From an uncultured Lachnospiraceae bacterium (GTDB lineage Bacteria; Bacillota; Clostridia; Lachnospirales; Lachnospiraceae), in contig CAJTJZ010000034.1 of the NCBI GenBank assembly GCA_910576895.1, positions 1-37,401 on the forward strand: a stretch of DNA of 37,401 bases. Reading direction: 5' to 3'. Within the stretch, counting starts at the first letter, position 1; each line of letters begins with the position of its first letter. The notes under the pieces were generated by a model. That model ran no database searches. It saw only the letters and a program-made list of their open reading frames with translations, and was not told where the DNA came from. The position numbers were made by a program, and so were the translations under genes. Positions 1 to 7,833 of this stretch are shown here, piece after piece.

Positions 1-495
1 GAACAACGCTGTCTTTCGAGGAAATACGAAGACTATAAAAAGCGTTCCAAAAAGAAAGGAGAAGCTACTAGACAAAATATTCAAAAACAAGTCTTAAAGG
101 TACAGAAACTTCATCAAAGAATGGATAATATGCGTACAGACTATATCAATCAATGTGTAAATGAGATCGTGAAAACCAAGCCATCTTATATCACCATAGA
201 AGATTTGAATATAGCAGGGATGATGAAGAACAGGCATCTCTCAAAAGCAGTTGCTTCACAGAAGTTTTATGAGTTCCGGACAAAGCTAAAAAATAAATGT
301 GAAGAAAACAGCATGGAATTAAGGATTGTTGACAGGTTTTATCCATCATCGAAACTGTGCCACTGTTGCGGACGTATAAAGAAAGATTTAAAACTTTCTG
401 ACAGGATATATCAATGCGAATGTGGGTATGAAGCAGGCAGGGATTACAATGCAAGTCTTAATTTAAGAGATGCAAAAACTTACAAAACAGCATAA
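1..495 (+). CDS. tnpB: TnpB (IS200/IS605 OrfB) RNA-guided nuclease, C-terminal part; 5' end outside window
   Basis: The frame is open from base 1 (Q-R-C-L-S-R-K-Y-E, typical of the TnpB lid region) to the stop at 493-495, so only the C-terminal ~164 residues are seen. Visible family signatures are the RuvC glutamate in ITIEDLNIAGM (codon 199-201), a four-cysteine zinc finger (LCHCCG, about 20 residues, then CECGY) and the last RuvC aspartate in GRDYNASLNL (codon 442-444). TnpB is the omega-RNA-guided DNA endonuclease of IS200/IS605 transposons. Both visible catalytic acids are intact, which argues against an inactivated TldR-type derivative in this part; the first RuvC aspartate lies off the window. 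No tnpA is visible. An internal ATG at 121 is in frame but is not the gene start. Confidence 0.93.
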   Translation, partial: EQRCLSRKYEDYKKRSKKKGEATRQNIQKQVLKVQKLHQRMDNMRTDYINQCVNEIVKTKPSYITIEDLNIAGMMKNRHLSKAVASQKFYEFRTKLKNKCEENSMELRIVDRFYPSSKLCHCCGRIKKDLKLSDRIYQCECGYEAGRDYNASLNLRDAKTYKTA

Positions 496-622
496 GGAAG
501 CATTTGTAAGTATGTACCGATGGCTTAGTCGGGAATTTACGCTTGTGGAGTGTACATGAACTTGTGAGTAGCATCTGTTTTAACAGTGTGAAAACATACA
601 CAAAGAAGCAAGAATTTTCTTG
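496..622 (+). ncRNA. Putative omega-RNA (reRNA) 3' scaffold / IS200-IS605 right end
   Basis: The 167 bases between the tnpB stop and the galactanase start hold several small hairpins: CCGA/TCGG (517-520 with 529-532), CTGTT/AACAG (575-579 with 582-586) and CAAGAA/TTCTTG (609-614 with 617-622). In this transposon family the omega-RNA is encoded at the 3' end of tnpB and runs to the right end, which carries a subterminal hairpin. The 609-622 palindrome is a reasonable candidate for that hairpin, but the exact element boundary is not established. A second hairpin follows at 623-629/638-644, probably outside the element. Assignment is by position and structure only. Confidence 0.4.
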
Positions 623-662
623 ATATGGATATTTTTGTCCATATTTTGAGTAGCAGATAGAA

Positions 663-1757
663 ATGATTAAGGGAATGGATATTTCTACCTTAAAAGAGGT
701 AGAAGCTTGTGGTGGTAAATTTTATGATCAAGGGGAAGAAAAGGATTTATTTAAAATTTTAAAGTCTTATGATGTAAATTCAATTCGTTTAAGACTTTGG
801 AATGATCCCTATGCAGGAGATGGCTCTCCTTATGGGGCAGGAACAAATGATTTGGAAACAACAATTTCTTTAGCAAGACGTGTAAAACAGGCAGAAATGG
901 GATTTTTACTAGATTTTCATTATAGTGATTTTTGGACAGATCCAGAAAAACAAAAGAAACCAAAGGCATGGGCCCATTTTGGTTTAAAGGAGTTAAAACA
1001 GGCTGTTTTCCAGTATACAAAAGAGGTGCTTCAAAAACTAAAAAAGGAACAGATAGCTCCAACGATGATTCAAGTGGGAAATGAAATAACACATGGCTTT
1101 CTTTGGCCAGAAGGAAAAATACCAAATTATGATAATATAGCAGCCTTGATTCGTGCAGGCATTTGTGCCATAAGGGAAGAATTACCAGAAGTTCCAGTAA
1201 TGCTTCATTTAGATAATGGAGGAAATAATAAATTATATCGTGATTGGTTTGATCATTATATGGAACATGGGGAAGATTTTGATATTATCGGACTTTCCTA
1301 TTATCCATTTTGGCATGGAACACTAGAAGATCTGCAAAAAAATATGAATGATATTGCAGTACGATATCATAAAGATTTAATTGTTGCAGAAGTTTCCATG
1401 GGATATACAATGGAAGATTATAGTGAGTATGAAAAACTTTCCAAAGAAGAAAGAAAGGGGATGGCAACAAGAGCAGAAGTGGCGGCACGAGCAGAATATC
1501 CTATGACAGTAGAAGGACAGTGCCAGTTTATGCAAGATTTTATGAAACGGATAGGAAATGTTCCTGAAAATCGAGGAAAGGGCTTTTATTATTGGGAACC
1601 CGCATGGATTCCTGTAGCTGGCAGTGGGTGGGCAACAAAAGCATCCTTAGAGTATATGGGTGATGCAGGCCCTTGCGGAAATGAATGGGCAAATCAAGCA
1701 TTATTTGATTATAAAGGAAATGCATTAAAAACGCTTCAAGTAATTCGAGATTTTTAA
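663..1757 (+). CDS. GH53 endo-beta-1,4-galactanase, cytoplasmic form
   Basis: A 364-residue glycoside hydrolase family 53 protein (arabinogalactan endo-1,4-beta-galactosidase), a (beta/alpha)8 barrel that cleaves beta-1,4-galactan. The N-terminus MIKGMDISTLKEVE and the stretch RLRLWNDPY are family hallmarks. The catalytic acid/base is E141 in QVGNEITHGF and the nucleophile is E243 in VAEVSMGYT. There is no signal peptide, carbohydrate-binding module or anchor, so it should act inside the cell on imported oligosaccharides. An in-frame TAG at 651 makes ATG 663 the earliest start, and the region before it lacks a good Shine-Dalgarno (SD) sequence, possibly because the IS element sits directly upstream. 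galT follows after 18 bases, pointing to a galactan/galactose operon. Confidence 0.9.
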   Translation: MIKGMDISTLKEVEACGGKFYDQGEEKDLFKILKSYDVNSIRLRLWNDPYAGDGSPYGAGTNDLETTISLARRVKQAEMGFLLDFHYSDFWTDPEKQKKPKAWAHFGLKELKQAVFQYTKEVLQKLKKEQIAPTMIQVGNEITHGFLWPEGKIPNYDNIAALIRAGICAIREELPEVPVMLHLDNGGNNKLYRDWFDHYMEHGEDFDIIGLSYYPFWHGTLEDLQKNMNDIAVRYHKDLIVAEVSMGYTMEDYSEYEKLSKEERKGMATRAEVAARAEYPMTVEGQCQFMQDFMKRIGNVPENRGKGFYYWEPAWIPVAGSGWATKASLEYMGDAGPCGNEWANQALFDYKGNALKTLQVIRDF

Positions 1758-1775
1758 GATAGGAGGAAAAAAACA

Positions 1776-3293
1776 ATGATTCAACATGATATTTATGCAC
1801 TTGTAACTTATGCTTTAAAGACAGGGCTGATAGAAAAGGAAGATAAGATTTATACTATCAATCGCCTTTTGGAATTATTTCAAATAGATACTTTAGAAGC
1901 AATAGAAGTAGAAGAAAACAAAGAAGATGGACGGGAACTTGAGGAAATTTTAGCTTCTATGATGGACTATGCTTATGAAACAGGACTTATGAAAGAAAAT
2001 AGTATTGGCTATCGAGATTTATTTGATACAAAGATTATGGGGCAGATTCTTCCAAGACCATCACAGGTAATAAAAACATTTCAGGAAAAATATCAAAAAT
2101 CACCACAGGAAGCAACTGATTATTATTATAAATTTAGCCAAGATAGCGATTATATTCGCCGTTATCGTATTAAAAAAGATGTAAAATGGACAGCACAGAC
2201 AGAATATGGGCTATTAGATATTACCATCAATCTTTCAAAGCCAGAAAAAGATCCAAAGGCAATTGCAGCAGCAAAACTAGCAAAACAGGGTGGATATCCA
2301 AAATGCCTTTTATGTTGGGAAAATGAAGGGTATGCAGGAAGACTTGATCATCCAGCAAGACAGAATCATCGCATTATTCCTGTAACAATTCAAGACAGTC
2401 CTTGGGGATTTCAGTATTCCCCTTATGTCTATTATAATGAGCATTGTATTGTATTTAACTCAAAACATATTCCAATGAAAATTGAACATGGAACATTTTG
2501 CAAATTATTTGATTTTGTAAAATTATTTCCTCATTATTTTGTTGGTTCAAATGCCGATCTTCCTATTGTTGGCGGTTCTATTTTAAGTCATGATCATTTT
2601 CAAGGTGGACATTATGAATTTGCTATGGCAAAAGCACCTGTAGAAACAACATTTACTGTAAAAAATTTTGAAGATGTAGAGGCAGGAATTGTAACATGGC
2701 CAATGTCAGTTATTCGTTTAAAAGGAGAAAATACAGAAAGAATCATTGCATTAGCAGATTTGATTTTAGATACATGGCGAGAATATACCGATGAAGAAGC
2801 ATTTATTTTTGCAGAAACAGAGGGAGAAAAACATAATACCATTACACCAATTGCAAGAAAACGAAATGGACTTTATGAACTTGATTTAGTATTAAGAAAT
2901 AATATTACAACAAAAGAACACCCGCTTGGTGTGTATCATCCACATGCAGAATTGCATCATATTAAAAAAGAAAATATTGGATTGATTGAAGTTATGGGAC
3001 TTGCAGTACTTCCTGCAAGATTAAAAGAAGAATTGGAATCTCTTACAAAGGCAATTGCAGAAAAAAAGGATTTGCGGCAAATAGAATCTTTGGAAAAACA
3101 TGCAGATTGGGTGGAGGAGTTTTCAAAACAGTATGAAGGGCTGGAAACATTAAAAGAAGAAGAAATTATGGAAATTCTTAAAAAAGAAACAGGAATTGTC
3201 TTTGGAAAAGTTTTAGAACATGCAGGTGTTTATAAACGTGATGAAAAAGGAAAGAAAGCATTTATGCAATTTGTAGAAACTTTGAGTAAATAA
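1776..3293 (+). CDS. galT: UDP-glucose--hexose-1-phosphate uridylyltransferase (class II GalT)
   Basis: A 505-residue Firmicutes-type (class II) GalT, much longer than the ~350-residue E. coli type. It transfers UMP between UDP-glucose and galactose-1-phosphate in the Leloir pathway. The histidine motif SHDHFQGG lies at residues 271-278, after GGYPKCLLCWENEGYAGR and the WGFQYSPYVYYNEHC block. The late block HPHAELHHIKKENIGLIEVM is typical of the class II C-terminal domain. A strong ribosome site (taggagg, 1760-1767) precedes ATG 1776. It follows the galactanase gene by 18 bases and is closed by a hairpin terminator. No galK or galE is visible here, so the rest of the pathway must lie elsewhere. 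Confidence 0.96.
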   Translation: MIQHDIYALVTYALKTGLIEKEDKIYTINRLLELFQIDTLEAIEVEENKEDGRELEEILASMMDYAYETGLMKENSIGYRDLFDTKIMGQILPRPSQVIKTFQEKYQKSPQEATDYYYKFSQDSDYIRRYRIKKDVKWTAQTEYGLLDITINLSKPEKDPKAIAAAKLAKQGGYPKCLLCWENEGYAGRLDHPARQNHRIIPVTIQDSPWGFQYSPYVYYNEHCIVFNSKHIPMKIEHGTFCKLFDFVKLFPHYFVGSNADLPIVGGSILSHDHFQGGHYEFAMAKAPVETTFTVKNFEDVEAGIVTWPMSVIRLKGENTERIIALADLILDTWREYTDEEAFIFAETEGEKHNTITPIARKRNGLYELDLVLRNNITTKEHPLGVYHPHAELHHIKKENIGLIEVMGLAVLPARLKEELESLTKAIAEKKDLRQIESLEKHADWVEEFSKQYEGLETLKEEEIMEILKKETGIVFGKVLEHAGVYKRDEKGKKAFMQFVETLSK

Positions 3294-3312
3294 AAATATA
3301 AAAAAATTAAAG

Positions 3313-3362
3313 GGGCTGTCATTTTAAAAAATAAAAATTTATAAAGTGACAGTCCTATTTTT
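3313..3362. terminator. Bidirectional rho-independent terminator between galT and the ybaK-like gene
   Basis: Stem gggctgtcattt (3313-3324) pairs with aaagtgacagtcc (3343-3355) over about 12 pairs including G-T wobbles, around an A/T loop. On the + strand it is followed by tatttttattt. On the - strand it is followed by a run of T (complement of 3300-3311). This suits termination of both convergent genes. Confidence 0.8.
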
Positions 3363-3378
3363 ATTTCAAATAGTTCTA

Positions 3379-3855
3379 CTAAGATTTTAAATAATCTTTG
3401 CAAACATCAATCCATTCCAAATAATTTGAATATTGTTCTAATTCTTGTATTGTTAGTTCTATTGCACTGTTATTACTTCCGCAAGCAGGAAAAACTGTAT
3501 GAAATCTTTGCAGTGATTGATCAAGATAAATAATGACTCCTTCGTTGACTGCAAAAGGACAGATACCACCTACAGCGTGACCAATCAAAGCAAGAGCTTC
3601 TTCGGCTGTAAGCATTTTTGCCTTTGTTTTAAATTTTGCTTTAAATTTAGGATTATCAATTTTTGCATCTCCTGCCATAACAATAAGGATAGGAGAGTCA
3701 TTTACCATAAAGGAAAGTGTTTTTGCAATTCTGCAAGGTTCACAGTTTAATGCTTTTGCTGCCAATTCTACGGTAGCACTTGATACATCAAATTCTTGTA
3801 TACGGTTTTCCATACCAAATTTTTTAAAATATTCTTTTACTTTTTCTATTGCCAT
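3379..3855 (-). CDS. YbaK/EbsC-type aminoacyl-tRNA deacylase-like protein
   Basis: A 158-residue single-domain protein of the YbaK/ProX superfamily, which hydrolyses mischarged aminoacyl-tRNAs (for example Cys- or Ala-tRNAPro) in trans. Family features are the C-R-I-A-K-T-L stretch at about residues 41-47, the strand ILIVMAGDAKID and the conserved GHAVGGICPF loop (about 92-101). The - strand reading has a good ribosome site (aaaggaag) about 9 bases before the ATG at 3855. It is convergent with galT and divergent from the transglycosylase gene. The exact tRNA substrate cannot be told from sequence. Length and the lone domain suit a free-standing editing factor. Confidence 0.87.
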   Translation of the reverse strand: MAIEKVKEYFKKFGMENRIQEFDVSSATVELAAKALNCEPCRIAKTLSFMVNDSPILIVMAGDAKIDNPKFKAKFKTKAKMLTAEEALALIGHAVGGICPFAVNEGVIIYLDQSLQRFHTVFPACGSNNSAIELTIQELEQYSNYLEWIDVCKDYLKS

Positions 3856-3884
3856 ATTGAAAACTTCCTTTCATTTTTTTCTAT

Positions 3885-3913
3885 ATAATAGCATTTCCTT
3901 TTCTCATTTACAA
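3885..3913 (-). promoter_or_regulatory. Promoter for the ybaK-like gene
   Basis: On the - strand, -35 TTGTAA (3908-3913) and -10 TATTAT (3885-3890) are separated by 17 bases and lie about 30 bases before the start codon. Confidence 0.6.
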
Positions 3914-3982
3914 GATTATTTATATAGAAATAAAAGGCTATAATAGAAATTAGGAAATTTATAGGGCTTATCTGCTTTGTTC

Positions 3983-4012
3983 TTGACAAATGTAACAGAT
4001 CTTATCTATAAT
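3983..4012 (+). promoter_or_regulatory. Promoter for the lytic transglycosylase gene
   Basis: A consensus -35 TTGACA (3983-3988) and -10 TATAAT (4007-4012) are separated by 18 bases. They lie 66 bases upstream of ATG 4079. The stretch ATCTTATCTAT (3999-4009) recurs at the promoter at 26618. Confidence 0.8.
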
Positions 4013-4078
4013 AGATTTTGGTGACAGTTTCTTTTGTTAATTTTAATTATTAATTCTAATTAGATAAGGAGTGGACAA

Positions 4079-4906
4079 ATGATCAATTCAGTTACAGATA
4101 CAATGGCGAATGTTACACAAATAAGGACAAAGACAAGCAACTGTATTTCTGAGGTTGATTTTGAACATACTTTAATGCAGGCAGTTTCTGTAAATACAGA
4201 TGAGGGGACACAGGGCGTGTCAGGAAAAATGACACTTTCTCAGATTTTTCAAGCAGCATCGGAAAAATATAATATTCCATTAAATCTATTAAAAGCAGTA
4301 GCAAAACAGGAATCAGATTTTAACAATCATTGTGTTTCTCATGCAGGTGCACAGGGTTTAATGCAGCTTATGCCAGAAACAGCACGTTCTTTAGGTGTTA
4401 CAGATTCTTTTGATGCATGGCAGAATGTGATGGGAGGTGCAAAGTATCTATCGCAAAAGCTAAAGATGTATCAGGGAAATGTACGTCTTGCACTTGCTGC
4501 TTATAATGCAGGAAGCGGAAATGTTGCAAAATATGGAGGGATTCCACCTTTTAAAGAAACGCAGGATTATGTTAGAAAAGTTCTTTCTTATATGAAGCAA
4601 GATATTACAATTCCTAATAAAACGGTGGCAGTTTCTGTTTCGGAAACAAATAGTGCTAAGGTTTCTGCAAAACGTCAAGCAAAAGCAAATGGCTTAGAGC
4701 TTTTATCAAAAGATGGAAATGAAGGAAAGCAGGCAGTAAGTCCTGTGCAAACAGTAGTTTCCCATACAGAAAATGTATCAGAAAGTATAAAGCAAAGCTT
4801 AAAGCTTTATGAACAAGAACAAAAAAAGGCATCTCTTGGAAGTATTATGGAAAAGCTGCTTTTTGATGCAAAAAATAAAGATAATAAGGAAATATCCTAT
4901 GTTTAA
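4079..4906 (+). CDS. SLT-domain lytic transglycosylase without signal peptide
   Basis: A 275-residue protein whose central part (about residues 52-165) is a soluble-lytic-transglycosylase domain. It shows AVAKQESDFN (catalytic E78), GAQGLMQLMPETA and ALAAYNAGSGNV, all standard for the family that cleaves peptidoglycan to 1,6-anhydro-MurNAc products. ATG 4079 has a strong ribosome site (ataaggag). The N-terminal 50 residues are polar and show no signal peptide or membrane helix, although the substrate is outside the cell. Export could be non-classical, for example through a flagellar-type machine as for some rod transglycosylases, but this is inference. The C-terminal ~100 residues are low-complexity and polar. 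It has its own promoter, and the membrane/coiled-coil gene follows after 74-116 bases. Confidence 0.9.
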   Translation: MINSVTDTMANVTQIRTKTSNCISEVDFEHTLMQAVSVNTDEGTQGVSGKMTLSQIFQAASEKYNIPLNLLKAVAKQESDFNNHCVSHAGAQGLMQLMPETARSLGVTDSFDAWQNVMGGAKYLSQKLKMYQGNVRLALAAYNAGSGNVAKYGGIPPFKETQDYVRKVLSYMKQDITIPNKTVAVSVSETNSAKVSAKRQAKANGLELLSKDGNEGKQAVSPVQTVVSHTENVSESIKQSLKLYEQEQKKASLGSIMEKLLFDAKNKDNKEISYV

Positions 4907-5022
4907 CAGGGATTTTATAAGCTAAAACAGCCATATAAATTTACACTCTGTACAAAGAACTGTTTCTTTTTCATCGGAAGATGAATCGTTGGCTGGAATG
5001 CATAAAGGAAATGAGGAACTAT

Positions 5023-7758
5023 ATGATAGTGAAAAAAAATATATTATATTTTGCTAATATTTTGATTTTTCTATGTTTTACTAGTTATATTGGAAGCTTT
5101 ATTATTAGTGCTTTCTTTGCATCAAAGGAAATCAATATAATATTAAAGGTAATTTTAGTTGCATTAATTGCCATTATAATTGCTGCCTGTTATATTATTG
5201 GAAGTGCAGCACAAGAATGGGAGCTTGTGCAGGATTTTTATGATTCTGGAAATCATGTTCGTATTTGGGAAATCATTGCTGTTGCCTGTATGGTAGTGTT
5301 TTCTGTTTGTATCTCATTTGTATTTTATGGAGTGCAATTTCATCTAGAGGGGATTCTTTCAATTATTTTTTCTGTTCTTATGATTCCTGCTGTTTATATA
5401 GCAGGAAGAGCTGCACAAGATATGATTACAGGATTGTTAGCATCTTTATTTTGTATGGTGCTTCCTGTAGGAGCAATTTCTGGTAATGAGGGATTTGTGT
5501 TCCATTCAGGAAGTGGTTTTTTAAATTCATGCAAAGAGGGTATTGATTCTATTAGTAATGGTGGAATTTTTGTTAATGTTTTGACGAGATTAGAAAATAT
5601 TACTAATTTTAGTTCTTCCTTTCCAAAGCTGGTAATGTGTATTTTTTTCTTTTTTTCCATTTGGTCGGGATTATTTTTATTTGTTTCTAAAAAAAATGGT
5701 GGAGTATTTCTTACTGTAGGCTTTAATTTAATCATTATTTTGCAAGTTTTATTTGACTTCTCTGGCTATTTTTATCTTTTAGTTTATCCAATTGCAGCAC
5801 TGACAGCAGCAATGGGGATTTCTTTTTTTGTGCATAAATGGATTTTTGATGAGGATTTAGAGAAAGGTTATGATGATGCTACAGAGTCAAGTTTTGAAAA
5901 CTTTTCTATTGTAGATGAAGAAAGGGAAGAAAGTGATAGAAAAAAAGCAGAAGCTGCACAAAGAAGACAGGAGAAAATAAAAGAAACAGAGTTAGAAAGA
6001 GGAAAAGAGAAGAAAGAACAGATAATGGAAGAACAAAAATCTTTCAAACAAGAAGAATTAGAGAAGGAGAAAGAACAAGAGAAAAAGAAGGAATTAGAAA
6101 AGGAACAGGAAAAAGAACCATCAGAAGTACCAAATGTGCCAGAAATATCAATAATACCAGAAAGTTCAATAGAATCACAAGTGGCGATTGTTCCAGAAAT
6201 GATAAAAGTGGATCAACAATCACAAGAACAGGAACAACAAAAGGAAACGATATCTCTAAAAAAACCAATATCTTTAGAAGTAATGGAGTCATCAGAGCGA
6301 TTGGAAAGTGAGCAAGAAAATGAAAATGGCGATAGCGATATTCCTGAAGGTGATTTTGATGTAACAGGAACAGAACATATTGTTCTTATGAGAGAAATGG
6401 ATTTTACAGAACCAGAAATTGAGCAAGGCACTGATAAAGAAACAAATGATAATTGGCAAAAAGAAGATATTTCTAAAACAGAGGAATCAAAACAGCCAGA
6501 AATGGATTTTGTTGTTCAAAATAATCAAGAAGATAGTTTAGAAAAAGAACAGCATTCTTTGGAAGAACAGATAAGTCGAAACAGTCAAAAAGTGGAAGAA
6601 AAGACGGTTTCTTCGGATAAAAAATCAATAAAAATACAGGAAAAAACACCTGTAAAAGAGGAGGAAAATACTATGCTTGATATGGAAAATTCACATCCAC
6701 GAAAAGCAGATCTGACAAGGCAAAGTAGTCATATGACGATTTCTGATGAATCAAAGCGTCTTGATCAGGAAGAAAGAATGTTGTTTGAACCTGATTGGCA
6801 GGAAGAAAATGATACAGAGGACTTGTTGTATCGTTCCGGACAACAAGATGAAGAAGAAGCAGCATTTTTTGAAGAATTGGCAACTTCTGCAAAGGAAACA
6901 GAGCGTCTGAGAGAGCAGGTACAGCAGGCAGAGGAAGAATTAACAGAGCTGACAGAAAAATATCAAAGGCAAAAAACCCAGTTAAAGGATTTGATTCAGC
7001 TTTTAGAGCAGGCAAAGGAAAGGCAAAAGAGAGATGGAGAAGAAATGGAGGTTCATAAACAAAAGATATCAAAATTGGAATCTCAAGTAAAGAGCCTAAA
7101 TCGTGATATAAAGGAAAAAGATGTTCTTGTAGAAGAATATCGTGAACAAAGTCTGCAAACAGAAAAAATCAAGGATAGATTAGCAGAAGTAAAAGAGCAA
7201 AACTCTGCTTTGCAAGAGGAGATAGAAGAACAGAAAACAACGTTTTCCAATGAGTTAGAAGAACAGCAAAAAGAAACAGAGAAATATCGTCGTACTTCGG
7301 AAGAACATCGTATGGAGGCAGAAAAATATCGTCAAGTGGCAGAGGAAAGTCGATTAAGAGCAGAACAATTAAAAGAAGAAGTAGAATCTGCACGTTTGGA
7401 AGCAGAAACGGTAAAAGCGGAAAATGATCGCTATAAGGGAGAAGTAGAGAATTTCCGTAGACAGTCTGAGGAATATCGTCAAGAAAACACAGTATTATTA
7501 AATAAAATTGATGATTTAAGGGAACAGTTAGATATTGCAGAGCAAAATAGTTCAAAAGAAGAATTAGAACTGTTAAAGGAAGAAAAAGAACATTTAGAAA
7601 TACAATATCAAAGTAGATTTGAAGAGTTGCAAAAGGAAAAATCAGAATTAGAGAAGAGATATCAAGAAGAAGTACAAAAGCGGAAGGAACTTTTGCGGAG
7701 AGCAAAAGAAGAAATTAATCGAGTAAGAAATCAAACTGCAAAAAGAAATTTACATTAA
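5023..7758 (+). CDS. Polytopic membrane protein with long cytoplasmic coiled-coil tail, function unknown
   Basis: Not recognised as a named family. The first ~275 residues hold about eight hydrophobic segments (roughly 7-33, 38-62, 81-104, 110-128, 134-153, 202-222, 226-244 and 248-272, counted from ATG 5023). A very acidic/basic E-K-Q-rich linker follows to about residue 620. The last ~285 residues are a near-continuous heptad-like coiled coil (repeats such as EEHRMEAEKYRQVAEESRLR). ATG 5023 is preferred because GAGGA sits 5 bases upstream. The upstream in-frame ATG 4981 (14 residues longer) has a purine run touching the start codon. The shape suggests a membrane-anchored scaffold or spacer. 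It lies between a peptidoglycan-cleaving enzyme and the fab operon, which hints at envelope work, but no function is shown. The coding frame is unbroken. Confidence 0.85.
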   Translation: MIVKKNILYFANILIFLCFTSYIGSFIISAFFASKEINIILKVILVALIAIIIAACYIIGSAAQEWELVQDFYDSGNHVRIWEIIAVACMVVFSVCISFVFYGVQFHLEGILSIIFSVLMIPAVYIAGRAAQDMITGLLASLFCMVLPVGAISGNEGFVFHSGSGFLNSCKEGIDSISNGGIFVNVLTRLENITNFSSSFPKLVMCIFFFFSIWSGLFLFVSKKNGGVFLTVGFNLIIILQVLFDFSGYFYLLVYPIAALTAAMGISFFVHKWIFDEDLEKGYDDATESSFENFSIVDEEREESDRKKAEAAQRRQEKIKETELERGKEKKEQIMEEQKSFKQEELEKEKEQEKKKELEKEQEKEPSEVPNVPEISIIPESSIESQVAIVPEMIKVDQQSQEQEQQKETISLKKPISLEVMESSERLESEQENENGDSDIPEGDFDVTGTEHIVLMREMDFTEPEIEQGTDKETNDNWQKEDISKTEESKQPEMDFVVQNNQEDSLEKEQHSLEEQISRNSQKVEEKTVSSDKKSIKIQEKTPVKEEENTMLDMENSHPRKADLTRQSSHMTISDESKRLDQEERMLFEPDWQEENDTEDLLYRSGQQDEEEAAFFEELATSAKETERLREQVQQAEEELTELTEKYQRQKTQLKDLIQLLEQAKERQKRDGEEMEVHKQKISKLESQVKSLNRDIKEKDVLVEEYREQSLQTEKIKDRLAEVKEQNSALQEEIEEQKTTFSNELEEQQKETEKYRRTSEEHRMEAEKYRQVAEESRLRAEQLKEEVESARLEAETVKAENDRYKGEVENFRRQSEEYRQENTVLLNKIDDLREQLDIAEQNSSKEELELLKEEKEHLEIQYQSRFEELQKEKSELEKRYQEEVQKRKELLRRAKEEINRVRNQTAKRNLH

Positions 7759-7763
7759 ATGTA

Positions 7764-7792
7764 TTGACAAACATAATAACAGGTTTTATACT
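7764..7792 (+). promoter_or_regulatory. Promoter of the fab/acc operon
   Basis: -35 TTGACA (7764-7769), a 17-base spacer and -10 TATACT (7787-7792). A direct repeat GTTTTATA at 7783-7790 and 7800-7807 (17 bases start to start) covers the -10 and the likely start of transcription, so it could be an operator. No FapR-like palindrome was recognised. Confidence 0.75.
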
Positions 7793-7833
7793 TTTTCCAG
7801 TTTTATAAATTGTTTCCAAGTAGGAGAAGGATT

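Noticed and set aside
1..495. TldR-type (nuclease-dead) TnpB regulator
   Set aside because: The visible RuvC glutamate and last aspartate and the four-Cys finger are intact; only the off-window aspartate is unknown.
7169..7705. 178-codon reverse-strand frame inside the coiled-coil gene
   Set aside because: It is the antisense of E/K/Q-rich repeats, giving a leucine-rich artefact with no ribosome site.
7810..7833. TTG start extending FabH by eight residues
   Set aside because: The extension covers the AGGAGAAGG ribosome site, and the family begins at the ATG at 7834.
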